DNA of 64,000 nucleotides from Isoetes taiwanensis. Taxonomy: Eukaryota > Streptophyta > Lycopodiopsida > Isoetales > Isoetaceae. A program made the translations under genes and the position numbers. The stretch spans positions 2,166,456 through 2,230,455 of the forward strand of contig JAJEKV010000102.1 of assembly GCA_021234155.1 (NCBI GenBank), in the 5' to 3' direction. Below are positions 1 through 9,333 of this stretch, piece after piece (positions within the stretch are counted from its first letter, which is position 1; each line of letters begins with the position of its first letter). The notes under the pieces are model-generated. The model did no database searches. It saw only the letters and a program-made list of their open reading frames with translations, and was not told the origin of the DNA.

Positions 1-1770
1 GGCGGTATGCTTCTTGGGTGGAAAACATTATTAACTTTGTGCGTAAAACCAATCCCATGCTTAATCACATGTCCGGCCACCTCTGGCGAAATGGATGGAG
101 GAAACTGAGCTCTAGTTTAGTTGGGCTCAAACACTCACCCATTACTGTCTCTATAAAATGAAATTAAAATTTGATACCTCTTATGGAGTACTAGTTGCAC
201 ATGCACAAGTTAAAAAAAGGTATTGAATCTAACACAAAATACTAAAAGAGGGGATAGAGGAAGAATCCATGAGGATAGGGAAGAATCAGCGAGGTTGGGC
301 AGCCTTGAGAAGAAAAAAAGGAAGCGAAGTTTGTGGATCGATCATGAAGTCGGTAAAACAAGTTGCATTTGCCACCGGAAGGATTTGGCTAGCAATACCT
401 ATTTTATAACTCCTCCAAAGACCGAGCCAAAATCTCCTTTCAAGTTTTCAATTGTGGGTATGTAAATACAAGATCGCAAACTCAAGCACTCTGAAAGTGA
501 TCTCCACGGCTAATTAAGCGAGTCAAGTTCGAAGTTATTCTCATTTTTCCTTTGTAGGAGATCTTGACAAAACATATTCTTCTAATGTTACCTTAAGCCA
601 CATAATAGAAAGTGGTGGAGAGTACTTGTTAAATGTTGGTGATTTCTCGTATGCTAATGGATATCAGCCAAGATGGGACACGGGGACTAATGATGTCAAA
701 GCTTCACCGAAAAGTTCCCTTGGTATTTACATATGGGAACCATGAACTGAGTTCGATCTTGAAGTTGTAAGTCCGCAATGAATTTGCTTGCATAATAATG
801 AAAGATTTCAAATCATTGGTTTTTTTTCTATGTGAAGAAAAAAATGCTATGGAGCCACATGAAGGATTTTTGGCAACAAACACAAGATTTTCTCGCCCAT
901 GGCAAACCCGGTTGGAGGAGTTAGTCCAATTTATTATTCATGCAATGTTGGGCCCACGCACATATTATTTCTTTGAACAGCTATATTGCGATAACGGTAC
1001 GCTTCTCAATATGAATGGTCGGGTGGTATGTGGCATTTTTTGCATCATAGTAATGTCATCACCGGGGCTTAAGCAAGATAATTGAAAGCAAATATATTAT
1101 ATATATATGCGAGATGATTCATATATCCAAGTTCCACCGCTGTTTTTGATCATTTGGGTGCATTAGCTTCCTTCCGTGATGTTTGATAGAATTGGTACCA
1201 CGCGGCACAAAAAAGCTATTTTCAAGCTTCTGTTTCTATATCGCAATCCAATGAAATAGAATGAAAATAAAGATCCTAAAGTCATTTAGCCAAAAGGAAT
1301 CAAAGTATTAGAAGTCCTGGACCCCACCTTTGCCACAACATCGACAGAAACAATGATATTTCAAGCAGCGAGCGTATGCTTCTTGCAGTGGAAAGCATTA
1401 ACTTTGTGCAGCAAACCAATCGAATGCTTAATCACATGTCCAAACCACCTCCTCGCAGAAAATGGATGGAGGAAACCGAGCTCTAGTTTAGTTGGGCTCA
1501 AACACTCACCCATTGCCTGTCTCTATAAAATGAAATTAAAATTTGATACCTCTTATGGAGTACTAGTTGCACATGCACAAGTTAAAAAGGTATTGAATCT
1601 AACACAAAATACTAAGCAGGGGATGGGGAAGAATCCGCAGGGGATGGGGAAGAATCCGCAGGTTGGAACGGCGCTGAAGAAAAAAAAGGAGCAGAAGTTT
1701 GTGGATCGATCATGAAGTCGGTAAAACAAGTTGCATTTGCCACCGGAAGGATTTGGCTATGGCTATGGTT
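1..1770 (+). repeat. Diverged tandem duplication, copies about 1.36 kb apart
   Basis: Positions 1-465 recur at about 1365-1765 with small indels. Both copies share the stretch with GGAGTACTAGTTGCACATGC and the stretch encoding VGKTSCICHRK. The first copy continues into a purple acid phosphatase exon. The second breaks away just after the GGATTTGGCTA stretch near 1755. The second copy also holds a local 18-bp doubling (GGGGATGGGGAAGAATCC, near 1620-1655). The left limit is cut by the window edge. Confidence 0.8.
336..1015 (+). pseudogene. Purple acid phosphatase gene fragment (metallophosphatase)
   Basis: Three exon-like blocks match plant purple acid phosphatases, secreted or vacuolar binuclear-metal phosphomonoesterases. 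Block 1 (about 336-469) encodes a TPPKTEPKSPFKFSIVG segment and ends at a GT donor. Block 2 starts at 558 after a TTTGTAG acceptor and restores the family's GDLxxTYxSNxTLSH stretch. It continues through a GDFSYANGYQPRWDT segment and a GNHE metal-binding motif near 745. Block 3 (about 855-1010) carries FLATNTRFSRP followed, after a frame change, by a YYSxNVGPTHI segment. Block 2 needs a shift to join RWDT to VFTYGNHEL. The frame breaks and the missing N- and C-terminal parts indicate a pseudogene or a fragment left by the local duplication. The family assignment is firm; which member it derives from is not visible. Confidence 0.72.
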
Positions 1771-2283
1771 GGACATAAGTAGATTTGAAGAAGAGTTGCT
1801 GCTTAACGTGAGCCATTGAAGCCATCATTCCCACCTTAAAAAATAAAACACCACCAATGCGGAATCAAGGAAACGGAATTGGGGCTCCAATTTTTCACCT
1901 GAACCAACTAAATAAACTGGATTCAACAACCCAAGTGGTGCCAAAAAACGAATGAATCGGGTGGAATCAGACAATGGCAAAATCTCCAACATAAAATTTG
2001 GTTGCCATTAACCCAAACAAGTGGGTCTTATATTTATCCTCGCTCTGTGACAATTCTTGGTTAATGAGGTTTTATTTAAATGTTTGCTTTTAAACACACT
2101 TCTAACTAATGCGAGCAAAGTGAATCTCAAAATTTGAACCTCATTTTCAGAGCCTTGAAATAACATTATTATCTTCAATATATGAGGGCAAAGCATCATG
2201 GCTTGAGATATGCTTGAAGATGTGTTTTCACGTTGGTTCCAAGTTGACACAAATCCCCCCTAATGGATTTGGAAGAAGAGAAA
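1770..2283. other. Intergenic sequence, no gene recognised
   Basis: AT-rich sequence between the duplicated block and the short-LTR element. I see no domain, RNA gene or repeat here. Confidence 0.5.
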
Positions 2284-2434
2284 TGTTCGCGGCGGCCTTG
2301 GCCGCCACGATAAATTTCTTGTAACTATATATAAGGTATGTGAGAAGCTTGTTCTCACGTTTTCTTCTATTCAATATATTGCATCTTATATTAGTTATCT
2401 CCGTCTCTCTCTAGATTGTTTCCTAAATTTATCA
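2284..2434 (+). repeat. 5' LTR of short copia-like element
   Basis: From about 2313 this closely matches 5000-5128, including the shared run GTGAGAAGCTTGTTCTCACG and an ending TTTATCA directly before a primer-binding site. A TG start at 2284 is the best candidate. The left end is uncertain because the first 30 bases of the two LTRs agree poorly. Confidence 0.65.
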
Positions 2435-2446
2435 TGGTATCAGAGC
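2435..2446 (+). other. Primer-binding site, initiator Met tRNA type
   Basis: TGGTATCAGAGC abuts the LTR end. This is the usual plant copia/gypsy primer site, complementary to the 3' end of initiator methionine tRNA. Confidence 0.85.
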
Positions 2447-2699
2447 CTACGTGCTCTTAGATCCTGGGATGCAGGGATGAAGCTTCAGGAGGAAGTAGAG
2501 AACCTCCTCCAAAACGAAGAAGAAGAGGAGGATAACCCCTCCCTTGAGTGGGTTATGCAAAATAACCCACGAGGCCCGAGCGAGCTCCTTTCTGTTTTTT
2601 GTGCAGCAAGCTTTTTCCTTACAGTGATGCAGTGTGTATGGTTCTCTGTGTTTCTTCAATTTTTCCTCTGTTTCAAGCATGATTTTGAGTAGCAGAAGA

Positions 2700-3005
2700 G
2701 GCTATGGCAGATCAACAGGGAAAATCGCCTTTGCTTCCTAATGATGCCGGATTTGATGCAAGAACAGGGATGAAACCGCCGGATTTGTTGCAAGAAGAGG
2801 GAAAATCGCCTTGGCTTCCGAATGATGCCGGATTTGCATGCAAGGACACGATGAAGCTGCCGGATGATGGCGGATTTGCATGCAAGAACAGATGAAGCCA
2901 CCGGATTTGTTGCAAGAAGAGGGTAAAAGCTGCAAGAACGGGGTAAATCACCGGATTTGATGCAAGAACAAGGTGGAGCGGGCCGGATTTGATGTTTTAA
3001 TGCTT
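2700..3005 (+). repeat. Minisatellite-like repeat inside the LTR element
   Basis: The core CCGGATTTGnTGCAAGAA recurs about seven times in imperfect form at irregular spacing. In the 2704-2895 frame it encodes repeats of the form GKSPxLPNDAGF followed by MKxPD. It may be a degenerate coding repeat of the element's own protein. Confidence 0.7.
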
Positions 3006-3269
3006 TAGATAGTGAGTTTGCGAACACAAATGCCAATCGGATGGATCTAGCAAGATTTGATGCCGAAGTTTTTTTGCAGCAGAGTGATACTGAGTATTCA
3101 TTATAAAATGAATCTTTTCACGTAAGAATATTCGAAAGGTTATTTTAATAATTCATGGAATATTCTATAAAGCGAATATTCGAGATTATCGATATAACCC
3201 CGCAAGATCTAACGGCCGGGAACGGTTGGATTCGTGATAACTTCATGAGGGCCCTGTGGGTTAAGAAGT

Positions 3270-4798
3270 ATGAAGGATGTAGGGGAGCCTCCTCCTCTGA
3301 TGAAGAAATCAAGAAAGAAGAAAATATTTATGCGGAAACCTTGGTTGAAGAAAAGCTTCAAGGTATTTGCAAGAAAAGCAAAAACGACATGTTGGTCCAT
3401 TCCGACATCCGGTCATGGAGAAGAAGAGGGCTGCTCACAGAATTTCGATGCAGAAGAGGTCATTTGGGAGTGTTGCCATTGTAGAGAGGCCATTGCGGAC
3501 CAATTGATTGCAGAAGAGGCCGTTGAAGACCCATTCATTGCAGAAGAGGCCGTTGTAGAAGAGGTCGTTGAAGATTCCGTTGGCCAAGACCAGAAGAAAT
3601 TTGGGGCCTCTGGAGAACCCACAGAAATTCAAGCCCTTGAAAAGGCTACAGAAGCCCAATTCGGCTTTCATGGGGTCGAAATTGAAGATCCCAAGAAGAC
3701 TGCCAAGAAGAATACAAAAGCCGTTTATAGGATCGAAGATGCCATAGCCGTTGAAGGTTTTGCAGCAGATTTTGTTGTTGAAAGAGGGCTGAGATTTATT
3801 CCACATAAGATTGCGCTGGAGAAGGACCCAATTTCCAATATAGCAGATAAAGTTGTTGATTCTGAAATCATTACAGAAGAGATGCAGATTGGAGTGGTTG
3901 CAGAAGATTCAATCGTTGTTGCAGATATTTTCAATGCAGTTGAAGATCCTGCAGATGCCTTGGTCGTAAAAGACCCACTGTTAATTGGCTAAGAAGTAGC
4001 TGCTGTTGATGAAATTCTTGCAAAGCCAGCAAACAACAAATCCATTGATGAAGAAGGGGCCCGGATGGAAGTCCCACAAGAATCCGTTGCCGTTGAAGAG
4101 ACTAAAATTGATCTCCCAGCCGATTGCAAGGTGGATTTTGTTGAAGAAACGACACCTCAGAAGTCTGATTTGGACCAGACGCACTCTAAAATTGCTGCGT
4201 TGAAGGGGCAGATTTTACTGCTGAAGGAGTGCCGGGATCTATACTAGAGAAGACTGCAGAGGGGGTTGAAGATCCTGTTGGAAATGCCTCAGATGCTGCG
4301 AGAGAGGTCTTAAATCCAGCGTTATCACAGGTTGGAGTTGGCAGTTTAACATCAAAGAGATTTGGACAAATGGATGCGGTTGTTTCCCTTCGGACTGAAG
4401 CAAAAGAGCAAGGTTGTAATGCTTCGGAGAAGGAAGAATTGGAGCATCAAGGAGTCCAACTAGAAGACAATAAATCTCTGACTGGCGGTGAATCTGAAGC
4501 AGTTGAAGAGAAGTATGCCCAAGTGAATATAGCCTGGATTGAAAAAGGGATTATCACTGCCTATGTTAATGTTTTTAATGTTGATGCCCATGATCCAGTT
4601 GGAGATGCCAAGATCAAGGGAGGGCCCAAAACTCAGACTGCAGACCAAGAAGAAATACATCATAATGAAGAAACCTATTTCAAAGGTACTCATTTGATTT
4701 CTAATGGCATAACCTTTAGCTGCTTAAGGGAGGGAATGATGAATATAAGCAGCCTAAAGAATGCTACCAGAATAGAAATGCTCTATTCATCAGCCTAA
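3270..4798 (+). pseudogene. Acidic EDP-repeat protein of the LTR element, broken
   Basis: One frame runs from 3270 to 4247 with a single TAA at 3990-3992. After a frame change it continues at 4229-4798, giving about 510 residues in all. The product is rich in Glu, Asp, Ala and Val and repeats short units such as AEEAVEDP, VEDPVG, IEDPKK and VEDPADA. It starts with a basic stretch (KKSRKKK). I recognise no enzymatic domain, zinc knuckle or transmembrane segment. Its place between primer-binding site and 3' LTR makes it the element's only large product. It could be a very diverged Gag or a captured low-complexity host sequence. Near the end a segment of about 34 bp is doubled (starting near 4750 and 4790). 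Confidence 0.5.
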
Positions 4799-4989
4799 AG
4801 AATGCTACCAGAATAGAAATGCTCAAGCATCTAAAAGAGGAGATGACTGATCTAGCATATCGAAGAGAGAGAGAGCAGATCTTTGGGATCTGTGTTATGA
4901 ATTTGCAGATGATCCAGACATGATGCAACCCTCCACCTCATCATATAGGCCACGTCATCATGTGACATGGCAAACTACATGAGGAGTCG

Positions 4990-5128
4990 TGTCCATTCAT
5001 GTAGAGCCGCATCTATAACTATATATCAAGCTATGTGAGAAGCTTGTTCTCACGTTTTTTCTATTCAATATATTGCATCTTATATTAGTTATCTCCGTCT
5101 CTCTCTAGATTGTTTCCTAAATTTATCA
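4990..5128 (+). repeat. 3' LTR of short copia-like element
   Basis: Pairs with 2284-2434. It contains the same GTGAGAAGCTTGTTCTCACG palindromic run and the same TTTATCA end. It is preceded by purine-rich sequence (GAAGAGAGAGAGAGCAG near 4863) that could have served as a polypurine tract, though this lies over 100 bp upstream. Confidence 0.65.
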
Positions 5129-6399
5129 TGGGAAGCTATAAAATCAGAACAATAGATCACAGAGCAGCCTGTTAGCAATAAAAAAGAGGCCAATGCAAAT
5201 GAAGGATGTTCAGGTGATAGCCATATGGGCCAGGAAAAAAGGCAGAAAATGTCAAGGGCAGTGAGAAAGCCCCAATTTTGAAGTAAACCTTGCAAGCAAG
5301 GCAGACACTGATTCCCAAGTTTGGACGAAAATAGCGACACAAACAATTCAAATCAATAAGGGAGCAAAAAAACGATAAGCTAGTAGATAGATTATCCTAC
5401 TTGCCCAAACTTGAAGGAAATCAGAGAGACAACACTCGATAAATGAGCAAACCCACGGACCTATGTGTCCGGACCACCGAATCTAAGGTGTAGCGATCGG
5501 GATGCCCTTCCCATCAATATGCCATTTGCAAACTATTGTTATGGGCCAGCATCTGCCCCAACCATCCTGGTGTAACTCCAGTACATCATCCAGTCATAGT
5601 CTCATAAGCTCGCATGGATCTGTTAACAAAATTTTCGTGTCATGTGAGTTGATTTTTCTACAACAGAAGGAATACACTCAATTCCTATTCATGATGTTAT
5701 CGTAGAACAAGATTAGGCACAAGATAGAAGTATTAAATGTCTTCCAGTATCAGTGGGATTCAAAATGCAGCAATATTTCTTTTTTTAAACTATTTGTTGA
5801 CATGTTCAAAATGGCACCACCATATTGTAACTCTAGAAACATGAATGGTTAGGGTGTCTCCATAATGAGCCCATTCTTGCATGAACGGTTAGGGTGTCTC
5901 TCTAATGAGCCCATTGTTGCAAAACTCTATAGCCAAGTTAATAAAATCTTTTAATTGTCATTGCAATCCACATTTGCATGGTATTAAATACAGCTACTCA
6001 CAACATAACATGAGTAGGTATTTGGTTTATTTTAGTTTGAAGATAGAAATTCATATTTGGATATCTATTTATACATCTTAACGATTCAAAAAGAACTTAT
6101 TAGGAGATTGAAATACCCCCACAACATTTATTGCTAGTAAGTGTGTTGATACTAAATTTCTTGTTATACGTTATTCTATCGCAAACAGAAATGGAACAAA
6201 CGAAATAGGTTGAGCTCAATGACTAAGGCCATTGTGCCTAGTTTAGGCCTAGTGAGCCCACTGCCCTAATGAAACGAGATGGAAACAAAAAACATGCAAA
6301 TTATACCCTCAGGCCCCAGAGGGCAACCCTTCGTGCACCATATTGTGCTTGCCTCTACCCCTTTGAATTTTAGTTTGGAAGGTATTCAATGCATTTTGA
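5129..6399. other. Intergenic stretch with one small direct repeat
   Basis: No coding potential recognised. A unit of about 40 bp (GGTTAGGGTGTCTC plus TAATGAGCCCATT) occurs twice in tandem at 5847-5878 and 5886-5917. The sequence is otherwise AT-rich and featureless up to the LINE fragment. Confidence 0.5.
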
Positions 6400-8497
6400 G
6401 GCATTTGCGAATAATACATTTGCGTGTAGAAAATGTCTAGGACTATGTCAAAAGGCATACAAGATCTAGGGGTATGGTCAGCATATGCAAACTCTCTCTT
6501 AGATGTTAAGAATCAACAGTTCTCTCAGGATGAGCTAGATCCGAGGCCTCAAACTTCTTCCTTTTTTACAGTCACTCTCATTGAAAGGGCCATACAAAAG
6601 GTAAACACGGGGAAAGCAAAAGATTGGGAAGAATTACAAGCTGAGATGATTATACATGGGGCTAAGACATTGGCACCAGTTGTTGCAGATTTGTTTAATG
6701 AAGCTATTTGCATTGGTTTCCCGCTGGTTTGGTCAAATAATGTTATAAAGCCTATCCATAAGGCGAGTGATTCTATGAATCCTACTAATTATCGCCTAAT
6801 TATGATTGGGCATGTGATGGCAAAACTGTATGGATCCGCATTGGAAATGGTCCTCAGTGATTTTGCAGAAAATCACAGCCTTAGAGCCAAAGGACAAGCT
6901 GGTTTTAGGAAAAACTTTTCCACAATTGATCATGTTTTTTCTTTAAGGGCAATCATTGAACAAGCAAGGCAAAGAAAAGTAAAGTTTATTGCTGTTTCGT
7001 TGACTTCCGAAAAGCCTTTGATATTGTTCCTCGGAACAGGTTGTTTCAGAGGCTCAAAATGTTGGGGCTTTCTCACGAGCTGATCTAGGCAGTGTTGACA
7101 TTATACGAGAGTGTAATAGGTAGAGTGAAAATAGATGGGCAGTTTTCAGAGAAAGTTTTCAGTACAATTGGGGTTAAACAAGGGTGTCCCCTCTCTCCTA
7201 CTCTATTTGGACTTTACATTGACGAGCTTGAAAACTTTGTTCAGTCATTAGGCATTAGGCGGAGAAGGCTCCATGCTTGCTCAGGAATGCATTCCCATTT
7301 TGCTTTATGCGGATGATGTGGTTCTAATCTCACCATCTCCTCACGGGCTACAAAAACACTTGGCTGCCCTAGAAGCCTTTTGCAAAGATAGAGAACTGCA
7401 GGTAAATCTCTACAAGACCAAAGTGATGGTATTTAATACCTTTTGGAAAAATTGGAAAAATAATTCTTTTACTTTCCAAGGACAACCTGTAGAAATTGTT
7501 TCTACGTACACCTACTTGGGTGTTGAGTTTGCGGGTCCTCTTTTCAGATTAAGGGAGGCTGGTCAGGCAAGGATTGCAAAAGGATATGCTCTCTTGTACA
7601 GCTAGAAAAACAGTGCTACCAACTCCATTTCCAAGATGTTCATACAAAGCTCTTCCTGTTTGACACGTTGGTGAAGCCGGCAGCTTTATATGGTGCACAA
7701 ATATAGGGAGTTGACCTACGAGCTGGTGACTGGGGTCAACTGGAGAGGCTCCAAATTTCTCTCCTTTCTAGAATGATTAGAAGCAAGCATTCTGTACCCC
7801 ATGATATATTACTTGCTGAATTTAATGCAAAACCTCTGAAGGTTGAAATTGCCTTTCAAGCAGTGACTTATTTACATTACACCGTTTGGGACAGTCACAA
7901 GAAGGTCAAAAAAGACTTCTCTGGTTGGCACATGTGTCGTCTAAAGCATTGGCAGACCAAGGTAAGCGTTGTTGGTTCTCAAGGACATCGTTTGAGGAGA
8001 TGGGTTTCTCTATGGGAAATATCCCACCTTTTCAATACAGTATAATGGATGATAATCTGAATTTTACTCAGCAAAAAATCAATCAGCTTATACGTCATGA
8101 CTTGGAATATCTTTATGTTTCAATTACATGGGTAAATCCCGTCAAAGATCTGCCTGCAAAAAAGAAATTTTATAAGGATAGCGGATGGTTTCATCATAAG
8201 GCCTGGATATTTAGATATTGATCTGCCGAATAAAGTGAGATACTCTATGGGGCAGTTTAGAGTGTCATCCCACCAGTTGGAGATTGAGGTTGGCAGGGCG
8301 AAAAACATTAGTCGTGAGGATCGGAAGTGCCCAATGTGCGATCTAAACATGGTTGAGTCAGAAGAACATTTTATTTTTACCTACCCAACCTACTACATTA
8401 TTAGAGGCAACCTACTACATTATTAGAGGCAGATATCATTATCTTTTTAGAGACCCCACATCTCTACGACAGCTGGTAGAATATTACGATCAGAAAT

Positions 8498-8839
8498 GTG
8501 TCTCACTTTATACATGAGATATCTCTAGACAGGAGAAATATTCTCAAACAAAAGAATCCAACGGGCCTGAAGCAAACAGAAATAACTAATTTCTTCTCAT
8601 CTGAGTCAAAGGATGATAAGATGATAGTGGACTCATCACAAAAGAGGAAGTATCCTGACCCTAAAGGGGTGACTTTGGCACTGTCTAAGAAGATAAAAAG
8701 ATCAGCAGCCATGAAACATAAAAAGTCTTTCCAGAAGAGGCCAAGCATCAAGCATCAAAGCAAGCCAAGAAGGGGTATTATGAATTACTTTGCAGCAATC
8801 ACAGGAACGAATGGGCTATCTCCATCAATCCCTACCTGA
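8498..8839 (+). pseudogene. C-terminal tail of the LINE protein with PIP-box-like motifs
   Basis: The frame follows the zinc-like motif of the LINE after a frame break and is best read as the end of the same polyprotein rather than a separate gene. It contains QTEITNFF (8573-8596), a textbook match to the PCNA-interacting peptide pattern Qxx[ILM]xx[FY][FY]. A second, partial version is RGIMNYFA (about 8768-8794). Between them is a Lys/Arg-rich stretch, KKIKRSAAMKHKK, that could act as a nuclear localisation signal. No catalytic domain is present. PCNA binding has been reported for human LINE-1 ORF2p; whether it applies here is inference. Confidence 0.6.
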
Positions 8840-8931
8840 GCAGATTTTTAATTGTTAGACTCAATATTTTTGTTTCTATACTTTAGATAACAGGAGGGTT
8901 TTCCTCCTGGAGGTCTTGAACTCTGTGTTAT

Positions 8932-9000
8932 GGTCTCATAGACCCTTCGGGTCTTACGTAGACGTTAATAAATCTTTCTTTCTTTCTTCCTTTCTTTCTA
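8932..9000 (+). repeat. LINE 3' hairpin and CTTT-type microsatellite tail
   Basis: AGACCC-TTC-GGGTCT forms a perfect stem at 8939-8953. It is followed by CGTAGACGTTAATAAAT and then CTTT-type repeats. The same architecture occurs at three other LINE ends in this window (about 14075, 42221 and 59245), with different repeat units. Confidence 0.75.
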
Positions 9001-9333
9001 CTGCTTCCAACCAGCAAGCAAGACGAGTGTTTGTGCAAGCCGCATGCAGTGAGAGTCGCACTTACAATTACAATGGGCGCATCTATGTGTGTGGGCCCAC
9101 CTATCCTTCCCACGATTTATGGAACATTCATTCTTTCAAACGCATGTATATGTGCTGAGCATTAGTACTCATGATTGTATACAGAAGAACAGAATAGAAG
9201 AGAAGGCAACTAAAGTATTGAGATTTGTTAGAATTGTCTGATAGTATACAGAGAATCTAGGCCTTTGTAAACAAAGGTTTGAGATAATGCAAGATTTGTT
9301 TGATTGTATAGACAAGGAATATGGGCCTTGGTA

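Larger units (their letters stand above)
2284..5128 (+). mobile_element. Non-autonomous LTR retrotransposon carrying an acidic repeat ORF
   Basis: Two short LTRs (2284-2434 and 4990-5128) enclose about 2.55 kb with a primer-binding site but no recognisable protease, integrase, reverse transcriptase or RNase H. The internal part starts with an acidic small ORF (2477-2692) and a coding tandem repeat (2704-3000). It then holds a long Glu/Ala/Val-rich reading frame (3270-4798). Small LTRs with no pol are typical of TRIM/LARD or gag-only elements that depend on a partner. I found no matching target-site duplication: TGGGA follows the 3' LTR, and I could not find it before the 5' LTR. Confidence 0.7.
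6400..9005 (+). mobile_element. 5'-truncated LINE with reverse transcriptase and microsatellite tail
   Basis: This non-LTR retrotransposon lacks its endonuclease and begins in the region leading into the reverse transcriptase. Visible blocks are a GKAKDWEELQAEM segment (about 6610), QAGFRKNFSTIDHVFSLRA (about 6895-6950), a frame-shifted DFRKAFDIVPR segment (about 7000-7035), KQGCPLSPTLF (about 7180) and the catalytic YADD at 7306-7317. A C-terminal CxxC plus EEHF zinc-like motif lies at about 8325-8380. Its expected next Cys reads Tyr, and a 21-bp tandem duplication (8388-8429) follows. Several frameshifts and stops make it inactive. The 3' end shows a hairpin (8939-8953), a CGTAGACGTTAATAAAT block and a CTTT-type repeat tail to about 9000. 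Confidence 0.85.
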
